The notes below the pieces were generated by a model, which saw nothing but the letters and a program-made list of their open reading frames with translations, had not been told where the DNA came from and did no database searches. This document shows positions 25,421 through 34,554 of a stretch of DNA of 46,950 nt, piece after piece. The translations under genes were made by a program, and so were the position numbers. The DNA is from Chloroflexaceae bacterium (lineage in GTDB: Bacteria > Chloroflexota > Chloroflexia > Chloroflexales > Chloroflexaceae). Where the stretch lies: NCBI GenBank assembly GCA_012034075.1, contig JAAURD010000012.1, positions 1-46,950 of the forward strand. The letters run 5' to 3'. Positions within the stretch are counted from its first letter, which is position 1. Each line of letters starts with the position of its first letter.

Positions 25421-25932
25421 CAGTTGCGCTGGCTCAAATGCCCGTATTTTTTGGGAGAGAGCAAAAACACCTGACGGGTCACATGCGCATCGTTCAGCGC
25501 ACGGTGATCCGCAGGGTGGGCAATGCCGAGATGTTCGGCTACAGCAGCCAGGGTATACTTTTTTAACCCCGGCAAGAGCAGGGTAGACAGATCAAACGTG
25601 TCGTAGGCTGGCTGGGTAAAGGCCATACCCTGGGCCTGAAGCATCGCCAGATCCGAATTGATGGAATGCCCGACCAATGGGTAGTTTTTGATGAACTTCA
25701 CCAGTTCGGGAGCAACGGTATTAAACCGTGGTGCATTGACCAGTTCAGATGGGGTGATGCCAGTGAGACGGGTAATCTTCAAGGGCAGACTCTGACGTGG
25801 CTGCACAAACTGTTGAAACGTCTCCAGAATAGTATCATCGCGGAATTTGACCGCGCCTATTTCAATAATCTCATCCTGACCTGGTTCGGGGCCGGTCATT
25901 TCCAGGTCAATTGCAACATAGATCTGTTCCAT
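25420..25932 (-). CDS. DnaQ-like 3'-5' exonuclease (N-terminal part of a DinG-like protein)
   Basis: A 170-residue DEDDh exonuclease. The four motifs are present: AIDLEMTGPEPGQDEIIEIGAV (ExoI; here D-x-E), LVGHSINSDLAML (ExoII) and HRALNDAHVT (ExoIII, with catalytic His and Asp). GGAG lies upstream of the ATG at 25932. The last dozen residues (SPKKYGHLSQRN) do not resemble the family, whereas the alternative frame does, so the natural protein probably reads on into the helicase to give about 972 residues. If the split is genuine, the pair would still be made together by stop-start coupling. In DinG proteins with this domain the exonuclease degrades DNA or RNA alongside the helicase. Confidence 0.85.
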   Translation of the reverse strand: MEQIYVAIDLEMTGPEPGQDEIIEIGAVKFRDDTILETFQQFVQPRQSLPLKITRLTGITPSELVNAPRFNTVAPELVKFIKNYPLVGHSINSDLAMLQAQGMAFTQPAYDTFDLSTLLLPGLKKYTLAAVAEHLGIAHPADHRALNDAHVTRQVFLLSPKKYGHLSQRN

Positions 25933-25976
25933 AAAGGTTCTTCTCTCTCCTGGGGCAATGCTGAAAGAGTAGCTCT

Positions 25977-28058
25977 TTAGAGACTACCTTGCAGCACCAC
26001 CGATTCAGCCTGTTGTAACACGATATCTTCACCTGCTTCGGCCAGAACGACCTCTTCGGTCGTAGGAATGCGTATGTCGGGGACGACCCCGACGCCTTCC
26101 AGAAAGATAGAACCATCGGGCAAGGTGCTACGACCGGTTGGCACTTGCAAAGAGATGTCTTCTGGGAGACGGTATTGCCCGCGTGCTACTTCGGCGTAGA
26201 CGCCACCAGTAGGAGTCAGACCAACCACCTGCATCTCGGGTACCTGGCTAAACCCATAGGATTCTTCTTCACAGGCACTATAACACGATTGGCCTACCAG
26301 CAACACCATCGAGTTGAAGCGGTATTGATTCTCATTGGGCCAGACACGTTCGCGCGGACCTTCGGGTTCAAACTGACCAGTCTGATCGCTGTAGTATTCG
26401 CGTTGTCCACTGAGGATGGTTTCATCGGTGAGAAACCCCGCCAGACCGAGGGGTGCCCCACCGCTGTTATAACGCATATCAATAATGATACCCGGGACAC
26501 TATTATCTTCAAAGGTTTTTAAGGCACGCTCAAACAGACGAATAATCAGGTTGAGATCATCATAGTTTGAGTTAATGCGAACGTATCCCACACCTGAGTC
26601 AAGCAATCGGAACTCAACAGGCAGAGCATTTGGATCAGCGTTACTCAACGGGTCGGTGACAAAGAGGCTATCGATTTCTTGTTCAGCGGTGAGGGTCACT
26701 GTTTCGGGAGAGTCGCCTGGATGAACGAAGGTGATTTCGGCGGTGTTGCCTGGTGCGGTACGGGTCAGGAAACGCACCTGCTCATACCGTTTACCAAAGT
26801 CGGTGGAGAATGGCCCAATGGGTGGCTGTACGGCGTCAATGGCCTCGCTTACCGGCATACCGTTAAAGGCAGTCACTTCAGCGCCAACTTCCATACCAGC
26901 GGTTTCGGCAGGCGTATCAGGACCAACGTACACGACCAGGACACGTCCGTCATCAAGTTCGCGCAGTGCCAGACCATACCCCCCAATCGCTCGCTCTACC
27001 AGGTAATCGGTACTCAGGCTACCGCCATTCAAGCCGACATGACCATCACGGAAACCATCCGTAAAATCAACCAGCGCTGCATAAAAGAGGTTGGCATCGT
27101 TCTGGTCTTCTGCTTCAGCCACACGAGGTGCGAGCGTATCATACAGGCCATCCCAATCTGGTTCTTTGCCCTCGATGCCATTAAAGGCATACTCACGACG
27201 CACTTGCTCGAACATCTGATCAAAGGCTTCGGTATAGGAGAGATCGGCAAAATTTTTAATGGCGACGTCTTCTGGCTCATATAGAGTCAGGGAGGCTTCT
27301 GAGTCGCGGATTATCGTAAATGGATCAGTGTCCAGATCAATCACTGAGTACCCCGCAGGCAATGTCTGGAGCGGATCATCGTCGGTAAAAAGCAGTTCAT
27401 CGGGCCCATAGCTGCTGGGAAATGACTGCATGGCATCGGGTGCCCAGACAACCAGTTTGCCGCCAATAATTTCATCATCATTTTCCGTGTCAGCCCGAAT
27501 TGATGCGAGATATGCGGGCCACCCCTGACTACGATCATCGCCTTCGGAGTAGGGTCCACCGGTGAGATTAGGCCAATAACTTATGGCAAAGACCTGAACA
27601 CCAGCTGCTGCTGGATTGGCAGGATCGAGGTTGACCATGGTGCCGGTCGGCTGGGCCGGCAATTGCAGCCAGAATGAGCCGCTCATCGCTTCGGGGTTGA
27701 TATCGAGAAAACCCAGGGTCTGTGATTCAAGCGGGATATCCCATTCTTGATCACGCTCAACAAAGCCATTCATATCAACCAGCGCAACCGCATGTTCGAC
27801 ATAATAATCGGTGATAATGCTATTGGTATATTCAAACTCGCCGGTAATCAACACCGGTTGATCGGTGGCTGCTACCAGCGTAGTCGTAATGTTAGTAGGT
27901 TCATCTGTATTGGTTGGATCGTCTGGCGTGCTCAGGCTATCAGGCGATTCGCTAACTAGCTCGGTGGCCTGGTGGCCTGGTATTGGGTTTGCGTTACAAC
28001 TCACCAAGATGATACAGGCGGTGATTGCGAGCAGCACCATGAGATGGTTGTGAAACAT
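25977..28058 (-). CDS. S41-family peptidase, lipoprotein
   Basis: A 693-residue exported protease-like lipoprotein. The signal peptide ends in ILVSC with Cys21 as lipid anchor, followed by a Ser/Thr/Asp-rich linker. Residues about 65-260 form a beta-rich domain of unknown family. An S41 N-terminal helical region follows (270-345), then a PDZ domain (about 355-450; RAIGGYGLALRELDDGRVLVVYV), and the catalytic core with GIIIDMRYNSGG (523-534) and the likely nucleophile Ser594 in QSCYSACEE. The pattern is closer to the tricorn/IRBP-type S41 enzymes than to CtpA. The late motif YRLPEDISLQVPTGR and GVVPDIRIPTTEE completes the fold. AGGAG precedes the ATG. It ends 44 bases before the exonuclease gene on the same strand. 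An extended -10 (TGT-TATGAT) lies at 28125-28133. Confidence 0.85.
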   Translation of the reverse strand: MFHNHLMVLLAITACIILVSCNANPIPGHQATELVSESPDSLSTPDDPTNTDEPTNITTTLVAATDQPVLITGEFEYTNSIITDYYVEHAVALVDMNGFVERDQEWDIPLESQTLGFLDINPEAMSGSFWLQLPAQPTGTMVNLDPANPAAAGVQVFAISYWPNLTGGPYSEGDDRSQGWPAYLASIRADTENDDEIIGGKLVVWAPDAMQSFPSSYGPDELLFTDDDPLQTLPAGYSVIDLDTDPFTIIRDSEASLTLYEPEDVAIKNFADLSYTEAFDQMFEQVRREYAFNGIEGKEPDWDGLYDTLAPRVAEAEDQNDANLFYAALVDFTDGFRDGHVGLNGGSLSTDYLVERAIGGYGLALRELDDGRVLVVYVGPDTPAETAGMEVGAEVTAFNGMPVSEAIDAVQPPIGPFSTDFGKRYEQVRFLTRTAPGNTAEITFVHPGDSPETVTLTAEQEIDSLFVTDPLSNADPNALPVEFRLLDSGVGYVRINSNYDDLNLIIRLFERALKTFEDNSVPGIIIDMRYNSGGAPLGLAGFLTDETILSGQREYYSDQTGQFEPEGPRERVWPNENQYRFNSMVLLVGQSCYSACEEESYGFSQVPEMQVVGLTPTGGVYAEVARGQYRLPEDISLQVPTGRSTLPDGSIFLEGVGVVPDIRIPTTEEVVLAEAGEDIVLQQAESVVLQGSL

Positions 28059-28718
28059 TCGATAACTCCTTCATGCATATCATATGTTGCTGTAAGATAT
28101 CTGGTTCATCTTTTTCGTTCATGTATCATAACATATACTGGGATGGCTCGAACGACCAGCGGGTTGCGAATGAACGGTTCTGGCTTCAATGCTATATAGA
28201 GGCAACGTTCATGGATTGAGGGGATGATTATGCGTCATAATAGGGTATCATTGATTCTATCATAGGACGCTTTTTTGGTCATTCAGGTATGATCAATATT
28301 GTTCACTTGTGGTACAATATAATCGTTATATCTTGCGCAGACAGGAGCATTTTTACAAACTTTTAACCTTGATCGGTGGTACAGATGGTTTTGTCGTATT
28401 CCCTTTCACCATCATTTTTGAGGCATTGTTGCCTTTTCTCATATCAGATTCCGACACAGTGTGGTGCTTACCTTTCCATGATTATGCGTATTCCGGTCGT
28501 ACTATTGAGATCAATACATCATGTTGGTTTATCGTGGAAGACAAACTCAGACGGTTGATGTTATCTACGCTATGCTTGATCAACATAATGTTATCAGAGT
28601 CTCGTTTTACCGGAGTGAACAAATAGACAACAATGTGAGACATACATGATAGACGTTTTTTACTGCTGGTATGGTTCCATTGATGTACCAAACGTCCATA
28701 ACGTACAGGAGTCAGTTT
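28059..28718. other. Intergenic region between divergent peptidase and kinase genes
   Basis: About 660 bases without a supported gene; a 105-codon open frame at 28309-28626 lacks a ribosome site and has a low-complexity, Cys/Phe-rich translation. On the minus strand TGTTATGAT (28133-28125) is an extended -10 for the peptidase. On the plus strand GGTACAATATAAT (28311-28323) contains two overlapping -10 boxes, with TATAAT at 28318-28323, but no good -35 and a 395-base distance to the kinase gene. Confidence 0.45.
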
Positions 28719-30461
28719 ATGCCTCAAGATAGCCATAATCAATCTCAAAATGAACTGGACCCACAAGCCAATCTCAATGCTGTGATCGATATGGATCTGG
28801 TGACCCAGATACTGGCGGCCAGACTCATTGGGAATGGTGGACAGGCGGTCTTTGTTCTTGATGCCGATGGGGTTGTCCAGGATGCAAACCAGCAAGCATG
28901 CCTGCTTATTCAAATTGAACATCATCATCTGCTGGGTATACCGGCCACAGAACTGTTTGATCGGGCCAATCGCAACACGTTTACCCAGTTGTTTCAATCT
29001 GCACGGACACAACCTGGTGCATTGAAAGTCAATAATCTGAGTCTGCAGAGTGCCAATGGTGAACGGATTCCATCACGGTGCGCGTTGCTCTCGCTGACAA
29101 ATTCAACCTTGCCGCTGCTGGTGCTGCCAGAAGCCCTGCAGACAGCTGTTGGTGACAGTACCAACGCTGCTACCGTGATGCAAGAAGAGTTGACCGATAG
29201 CTATCGCAGCCTGATGCGCTTGAGTCAACAACTTTCACAGGAACGGATGAACCTTGCAGTACTCTATCAAATCGCTCATCGTTTGAACCAGAGTCTCGAT
29301 CTAGAGCAGGTGCTGCACGATGCGCTCCATGAAATGATTGAGCTTTTTAAAGCACAACATGCCTTTCTGGTGGTGCTTGATGAGCATGGGGTACCTATCC
29401 GTTCATTAAGTAGTCATGAGATGATGCAGCCTAGTTTGGCTGAGATTGACATTGCGTTGCGCCAGGGTTTACAGGCGCAGGCGCTCAAGCAGCGCCGTGC
29501 CTTGTTTGTGCAGGATAGCCAGCAAGAAGCTGCGCTCCATCAGCAATTATTGCCGGGCCGATCACTGCTCGTCATTCCCTTACTTTCCAGTCGAGGTGTC
29601 TCAGGTGTTTTGACCCTAGCTCACGCCCAACCTGGTGTCTTTCACAAACGGCAAGAGATGATCATTTCGGCAGCAGCGGAGACGGTAGCGCTCTCGCTCC
29701 AGAATGCGCGACTCTACACGCAACTGCGCGAATCAGAAGAGTCTCGTGAACGGATTATGAGTATGCTGGCGCATGATATTCTTGGCCCATTGATGGCCGC
29801 ATCAGCCAGCCTCGATGTCATATCCCAGATTACGGCCCCCCTCAGCCTCGATCCTGCCAACGCCAAAATGTTGAGCGAAGCAACCGCATCGGGCAAGCAA
29901 GGGATTAAAAACGTTGATGTTTTGATTCATGATTTGCTCGATTTTCGACGGCTTCGTGCTGGTCGTTATACCATGACCTTTACACCAGTTGTTGTTGCTG
30001 ACCTCTTTCAAACCATTGTTAACCTCTTCCAATCGCTGACCCAACAAAGACAACAGGCATTAGAATCTACGGTAACACCGCCTGATCTCACAATCAATGG
30101 TGATGTACGGTTGCTGCAACGGCTGTTATCCAACCTGGTGGTTAATGCAGTGCGTTTTACCCCACAGGGTGGAACTATCGCGCTCAAGGCGATGACGATT
30201 TCCGACACTGGTAATGTCTTGCTGGCGGTTGAAGACACTGGTCCGGGCGTTGCAGTAGAGGATCGTGAGCGGATCTTTGGTATTTTTGTCCAGGGCAAAG
30301 GCGAGTCATCACACCGAGGCACGGGCCTGGGTTTAGCGCTCTGTCGTGAAGTAACGATGGCGCACCAAGGGCGTATCTGGGTGGAAGATCGATCCGGGGG
30401 CGGGAGTCGTTTTTGTGTATTGATGTCGGCTTCACTACCACTATCATCTGATACGGACTAA
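28719..30461 (+). CDS. PAS-GAF sensor histidine kinase
   Basis: A 580-residue soluble sensor kinase without membrane segments. PAS-like domain at about 35-140 (AVFVLDADGVVQDANQQACLL), a coiled linker, a GAF domain at about 185-335 (LYQIAHRLNQSLDLEQVLHDAL to AETVALSLQNARLY), then the dimerisation/phosphoacceptor helix with His352 in MLAHDILGPL. The ATPase domain follows with the N box LLSNLVVNAVRF, G1 EDTGPGV, F box FGIFVQGKG and G2 RGTGLGLALCREV. The start at 28719 has AGGAG at 28707-28711; an upstream in-frame ATG at 28671 lacks one. No response regulator gene is adjacent, so it is an orphan kinase. A hairpin terminator lies 52 bases after the stop. Confidence 0.9.
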   Translation: MPQDSHNQSQNELDPQANLNAVIDMDLVTQILAARLIGNGGQAVFVLDADGVVQDANQQACLLIQIEHHHLLGIPATELFDRANRNTFTQLFQSARTQPGALKVNNLSLQSANGERIPSRCALLSLTNSTLPLLVLPEALQTAVGDSTNAATVMQEELTDSYRSLMRLSQQLSQERMNLAVLYQIAHRLNQSLDLEQVLHDALHEMIELFKAQHAFLVVLDEHGVPIRSLSSHEMMQPSLAEIDIALRQGLQAQALKQRRALFVQDSQQEAALHQQLLPGRSLLVIPLLSSRGVSGVLTLAHAQPGVFHKRQEMIISAAAETVALSLQNARLYTQLRESEESRERIMSMLAHDILGPLMAASASLDVISQITAPLSLDPANAKMLSEATASGKQGIKNVDVLIHDLLDFRRLRAGRYTMTFTPVVVADLFQTIVNLFQSLTQQRQQALESTVTPPDLTINGDVRLLQRLLSNLVVNAVRFTPQGGTIALKAMTISDTGNVLLAVEDTGPGVAVEDRERIFGIFVQGKGESSHRGTGLGLALCREVTMAHQGRIWVEDRSGGGSRFCVLMSASLPLSSDTD

Positions 30462-30512
30462 TCCCTGTGGAAGGAAAGAGCTTGTTTGATGCGCTATGAT
30501 GTGGTGTATCAG

Positions 30513-30558
30513 ACCGCTGGTGGTTTGCTCTGCTAAGCAATCACCAGCGGTTGTTTCA
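30513..30558 (+). terminator. Terminator hairpin after the histidine kinase gene
   Basis: ACCGCTGGTG (30513-30522) pairs with CACCAGCGGT (30542-30551); inside it TTGCT (30525-30529) pairs with AGCAA (30536-30540) around a CTGCTA loop. TGTTTC follows, a modest U tract. Confidence 0.65.
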
Positions 30559-30680
30559 TGTGAGCATCTTGCTCCACTATGAGCCAGCCAGCATTCACCG
30601 GGTTCCCTTTCGGTGAATGGATGTTATGTTGTTTTCCAAGTCGCCTGCTCCAGAAACCATGCCGGCCTGCCCAGTCTTTA

Positions 30681-30689
30681 TGGTATACT
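30681..30689 (+). promoter_or_regulatory. Extended -10 promoter element of the antiporter gene
   Basis: TGG-TATACT, a TG-n-TATACT extended -10 box with no recognisable -35 at the right distance. It lies about 100 bases before the ATG at 30788 and downstream of the kinase terminator, so it is the natural promoter for the exchanger. Confidence 0.4.
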
Positions 30690-30787
30690 GGTTCACGTTA
30701 TGCTGCCGCGTACAGAGCAACAACCTCCGGACAAAACACAATGGAAACGTGTAGCACCCAGAAAGCAAGAATAGAAGGTTTGTGATC

Positions 30788-31906
30788 ATGGACGTTCTAA
30801 CCCTTGTACTGTTTGTTATTGGTATTGTCTTGCTCATTGTTGGCGCTGAACTCCTTGTTCGGGGCGCATCCAATCTGGCTCTGGCTATTGGTATCTCACC
30901 GCTGGTGGTTGGCTTGACCGTGGTGTCGTTTGGTACCAGTGCACCTGAACTAGCTGTCTCAATACAGGGTGCATTTGCGGGTCAAAAAGAAGTGGATGTT
31001 GCTCTCGGCAATGTCATTGGGAGCAATATCATGAACATCTTGTTTGTGCTTGGTCTCAGTGCGCTCATTGCACCGCTCGCGATCTCGATGCAACTGATCC
31101 GGATGGATGTTCCATTGATGATCGGTATTTCTTTTATTATGTGGCTCATGGCACTGAATGGACGTGTTGATCGCATCGATGGGTTCATTCTAGCTGTGGG
31201 TATTGTGGGATACGTTGCCTGGACGATCTATAAGAGTCGACAGGAACAACAAGATTCACAAACAGCTGATTCGACCGAAGAAGAGCAGAACGCCAGAGCA
31301 AACAAAGGATTCGTCACTATTGTTCAGAATGTCATTTTTGTCGTCATAGGGCTAGTCTTCCTGGTTACCGGAGCCAACTGGTTGCTCAATGGGGCGGTAA
31401 CGATTGCCGAATACCTGGGCATCAGTTCACTGATTATTGGTCTGACCATTGTTGCAGTGGGAACATCCTTGCCCGAAGTCGCTACCTCGGTTATTGGTGT
31501 TCTCCGGGGTGAACGCGATATTGTCGTTGGCAATGTCATCGGCAGCAATATTTTTAATATTCTGGCAGTGCTGGGGTTTGCCAGTTTACTTGCACCGAAT
31601 GGCATTACCGTTCCAGAAAATGCGTTGCGATTTGATATACCGATAATGGTTGCGGTCGCCCTGGTTTGCTTTCCGGTCTTCTTTACCGGGTACATGATGC
31701 GGCGGTGGGAGGGGTTTCTCTTTATCTGTTATTATATGCTTTATACCACGTTTCTTGTCCTTCAGGCAATAAAAAGTCCTATGCTTGAGCCTTTTAGCTC
31801 CGTTATGATCTATCTGGTTCTTCCATTGACCGTCATATTACTCGTTGCCTTAACGCTGTCTCAAGTATACAAACTTCGTCGTAACCGTGCTCAGCGCAAC
31901 GTTTAA
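30788..31906 (+). CDS. Calcium/sodium antiporter (CaCA superfamily, YrbG-like)
   Basis: A 372-residue cation exchanger of the inner membrane with about ten helices in two inverted halves. Each half carries the alpha-repeat motifs: SFGTSAPELAVS with GNVIGSNIMNILFVLG in the first, and AVGTSLPEVATS with GNVIGSNIFNILAVLG in the second. The acidic residues Glu in SAPEL and SLPEV are the expected ion ligands. A charged cytoplasmic loop (SRQEQQDSQTADSTEEEQN, about 145-165) separates the halves, and the C-terminus is basic. ATG at 30788 is preferred over the GTG at 30782 because AAGG sits nine bases before the ATG but only three before the GTG. Calcium export with sodium or proton import is the usual role; the ion pair is not decided by sequence. 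Confidence 0.9.
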   Translation: MDVLTLVLFVIGIVLLIVGAELLVRGASNLALAIGISPLVVGLTVVSFGTSAPELAVSIQGAFAGQKEVDVALGNVIGSNIMNILFVLGLSALIAPLAISMQLIRMDVPLMIGISFIMWLMALNGRVDRIDGFILAVGIVGYVAWTIYKSRQEQQDSQTADSTEEEQNARANKGFVTIVQNVIFVVIGLVFLVTGANWLLNGAVTIAEYLGISSLIIGLTIVAVGTSLPEVATSVIGVLRGERDIVVGNVIGSNIFNILAVLGFASLLAPNGITVPENALRFDIPIMVAVALVCFPVFFTGYMMRRWEGFLFICYYMLYTTFLVLQAIKSPMLEPFSSVMIYLVLPLTVILLVALTLSQVYKLRRNRAQRNV

Positions 31907-32003
31907 AATCTTTGACCAGACTGCTCTCTTCCTCTTTCATGGCACATATAGCCATTGCATCGCAATCCTGCCTGTGGTATGGTAATAGGAGAGAAGATAG
32001 TGT

Positions 32004-32963
32004 TTGAGCACAGAAACGGGAGAGAAATTGGCATCATTGCAGAAAGAACCACTTCGTTCAGCGTATGAAGTGATTGTCATTGGTTCTGGCATTGGTGGGC
32101 TTACGGCAGCAAGTCTGCTGGCCGCACGCGGGAAAGATGTGCTGGTGCTAGAGCAGCACTATCTGCCTGGTGGTTCAGCACAGACATTTCCCTATCGTCA
32201 GTATCGCTTTGATGTTGGGCCAAAGCTCTTTTTTGGGATGGATGGCTCACGCGGAAACATGCGTTATCATCAGCAGGTGTTCGATGAAATCGGTGAATAT
32301 CCGGAACTGAGCTATTATGATACCTACTACAGCTTTCTCCATCCGCGTGGTGTGCTTCGCGTGACGGGTTCGGTTGAAGCATATATTGATCAACTGGTTG
32401 CTGCATTTCCCGACGATGAGCCAGGCATTCGGCAGTTTTATGCCGTTCTGGAAGAGCTGCATAGCCTCTTTATGGAATTTCCCAATTTTCCCCTCGACTC
32501 GACGAGTGGCGTGATGAGCACGGTGTTGCAAGCTCGACCGGATAAACTGGCACGGCTGATCTACTGGTCCTTTGTGCCCCTCGGAAAACTGTTTGATCGG
32601 CACATTCGCAGTCGTGAGTTACGTGCTATTATTAACGCCGAGTTTGTTGCCTTTTGTTATTCGGATATTGATGATGCCCCGGCCGTGCTGGCAGCGCTCG
32701 TGCTGATAGAACGCCATAAAGGGGGCGGCGCCTTTACCAAAGGCGGCAGTGGCGAACTGGCACGACTTCTGGTTCGCGGTCTCCAGAAACATGGTGGTCG
32801 AATCCAATATCGCACCATGGTTCAGCGCATTATCATTCAAAATGGCCAGGCCAGAGGGGTTGAGTTAACAAACGGCGAAGTCATCTGGGCCGATTATATC
32901 ATCTCGAATGCGGGAGTGGTCAATACGTTTGGCCGTACCGGTACCAATGTACCAGTATGGTAG
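32004..32963 (+). CDS. FAD-dependent oxidoreductase of the carotenoid isomerase/desaturase type, N-terminal part (frame-broken)
   Basis: The first 319 residues of a protein in the CrtI/CrtISO/retinol-saturase-like family. The FAD Rossmann motif is EVIVIGSGIGGLTAASLLA followed by VLVLEQHYLPGGSAQTF; the second dinucleotide-binding region FTKGGSGELARLL and the NGEVIWADYIISNAG strand lie near the end. No ATG precedes the FAD motif in frame; the best start is TTG at 32004 with AGGAG 11 bases upstream. The frame closes at TAG 32961-32963 in the middle of the fold, and the family continues in the next frame. Adding one G (TGGG for TGG just before TAG) reads PVWVDRYWLKP and restores a 521-residue protein. 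Confidence 0.78.
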   Translation: MSTETGEKLASLQKEPLRSAYEVIVIGSGIGGLTAASLLAARGKDVLVLEQHYLPGGSAQTFPYRQYRFDVGPKLFFGMDGSRGNMRYHQQVFDEIGEYPELSYYDTYYSFLHPRGVLRVTGSVEAYIDQLVAAFPDDEPGIRQFYAVLEELHSLFMEFPNFPLDSTSGVMSTVLQARPDKLARLIYWSFVPLGKLFDRHIRSRELRAIINAEFVAFCYSDIDDAPAVLAALVLIERHKGGGAFTKGGSGELARLLVRGLQKHGGRIQYRTMVQRIIIQNGQARGVELTNGEVIWADYIISNAGVVNTFGRTGTNVPVW

Positions 32964-33568
32964 ATCGGTACTGGCTCAAACCGGCCACCCGTAAAAAGGT
33001 CGATACACTCAAACTCACCGATTCGTTTTTTACCATCTTTGCCGGTGTTGACGCCAATGTCTTCCCGCCTGATACCGATGCCCATGTTCTCTATATGGAT
33101 CAATATTACCAGAGTGTTCGTGATTTGCGCCTGATCTGTTTTTGCAATTCATCCTTTAAAGATGCGAAATTAGCACCGCCAGGCAAACATGCCTTACAGA
33201 TTGTTTATTTTGATCCATTAAGTAATGAATATGCCAGTTGGCGACGTGATGAATACTACGCAACCCGTAAACAAGCGATGTTTGATCGGGCCATGACGAT
33301 GGCTGAAGAGGTCTTCCCAGGTATCATCGATTCATTGGATTATACCATCTGCGGAACACCACTGACTTATGCCGATTACCTGGCCAAGTGGGGTGGAGGT
33401 TGGGGCGCACAGATGACGATCGATCAGTTTGCTTTCAATCGATTTCAAAACAAGACAGATATTCGCCATCTCTTTCTTGTTGGGGCTGATACCCACCCTG
33501 GTATTGGCGTTGTCAGTGTCACGATGAGCGGAATCAACTGTGCATACCATATCGCGCCGCCTCGATAA
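32957..33568 (+). CDS. FAD-dependent oxidoreductase of the carotenoid isomerase/desaturase type, C-terminal part (frame-broken)
   Basis: The 203-residue remainder. It holds the substrate-domain part DSFFTIFAGVDANVFPPDTDAH (split here), QIVYFDPLSNEYASW and the C-terminal FAD-contact motif LFLVGADTHPGIGVVSVTMSG, which is diagnostic for the carotenoid isomerase/retinol saturase group. It has an ATG overlapping the upstream stop by seven bases but no ribosome site of its own, so it is a continuation and not an independent gene. Substrate is unknown; a polyene or lipid is plausible. The DUF547 gene follows 39 bases downstream. Confidence 0.78.
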   Translation: MVDRYWLKPATRKKVDTLKLTDSFFTIFAGVDANVFPPDTDAHVLYMDQYYQSVRDLRLICFCNSSFKDAKLAPPGKHALQIVYFDPLSNEYASWRRDEYYATRKQAMFDRAMTMAEEVFPGIIDSLDYTICGTPLTYADYLAKWGGGWGAQMTIDQFAFNRFQNKTDIRHLFLVGADTHPGIGVVSVTMSGINCAYHIAPPR

Positions 33569-33607
33569 GATGGTGTTACGCCTGACAGAAAAGAAATGAG
33601 GAATACC

Positions 33608-34483
33608 ATGAATTTTTTGTTTCACGCACGCGATGCCCTGCTGGGTATGGTGACTGGTGAAGGCTTTGATACGGTGCTCAATGCAACTGACTATCGTGCT
33701 GACGAGAATCAGGTGAACCAGGTTGCTGTGGATATCCAACAGGCATTAACTACCTTCCGTACCGAATATATGGATGAATGGGGCGGCCACGTTGATTATG
33801 CTGGTCTTGGTCAAAGCGCAATCTATCAGTACTATCGCTCGACCATCACGCCACGTTTACAGCGTTTCAATCCCACCCTGCTGGCATCACGCCAAGAGCA
33901 ACTGGCTTTCTGGATCAACCTGTATAATGCGCTGGTCATCGATTCGGTGATCACCCATGGTGTCCGTGAAAGTGTTACCGAAGGGTTCTCAGGTGTCCTG
34001 GGGTTTTTCCGGCGAGCTGCTTACATTGTTGGTGGTCAGCGCTTAAGTTGTGAAGACATTGAACATGGTATTTTGCGCGAAAATCGCGGTAATCCGTATG
34101 TGCCGGGCAACCAGTTTCCCCAGGATGATCGTCGCCGATCATGGATAATGACGCCCATGGATGTCCGCATTCATTGGGCGCTGAACTGTGCCAGTCGCTC
34201 CTGTCCACCGATCCAGGTCTACGATCCCGCTTCCATTGAAACACAACTAGAAACAGCAATGCGTTCGTTTCTGGATAAGACTACCTCTATCGATACACAA
34301 CAGGGCAGTGTCCATCTATCGTCTATTCTCAACTGGTATGGGAGCGATTTTGGTGGTCATAAAGGGGTTCTGTCACTGCTTATGCAACACTTGCCCGATG
34401 ATGAACGACGCCGCTGGATTGTGGGACAACCATCAGTCGATCTTGTTTTTACGCGCTATGATTGGAGCCTGCCCCAGCTGTAG
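33608..34483 (+). CDS. DUF547 domain protein
   Basis: A 291-residue protein with a DUF547 domain, recognisable by the segments RQEQLAFWINLYNALVIDSVI (about 97-117) and VRIHWALNCASRSCPPI (about 194-210), which contain conserved Trp, Asn, His and Cys residues. No enzymatic role has been established for the domain; the His/Cys pattern recalls a papain-like or transglutaminase-like fold, which is speculation. No signal peptide is evident. The start at 33608 has GAGG seven bases upstream; the ATG at 33596 in the same frame provides that ribosome site itself and is less likely. It is probably co-transcribed with the oxidoreductase gene and converges on rex. Confidence 0.8.
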   Translation: MNFLFHARDALLGMVTGEGFDTVLNATDYRADENQVNQVAVDIQQALTTFRTEYMDEWGGHVDYAGLGQSAIYQYYRSTITPRLQRFNPTLLASRQEQLAFWINLYNALVIDSVITHGVRESVTEGFSGVLGFFRRAAYIVGGQRLSCEDIEHGILRENRGNPYVPGNQFPQDDRRRSWIMTPMDVRIHWALNCASRSCPPIQVYDPASIETQLETAMRSFLDKTTSIDTQQGSVHLSSILNWYGSDFGGHKGVLSLLMQHLPDDERRRWIVGQPSVDLVFTRYDWSLPQL

Positions 34484-34554
34484 CGCATGTTCAAGGCCGG
34501 ACATCTGGCGGCGTGCGTTTGCCATCGAGCAATTTCTCTGTCGGGGTCATCAAT

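Noticed and set aside
28309-28626. 105-codon open frame in the gap before the histidine kinase
   Set aside because: Residues are Phe/Cys/Ile-rich without a domain, and there is no Shine-Dalgarno; it starts within the -10-like sequence region.
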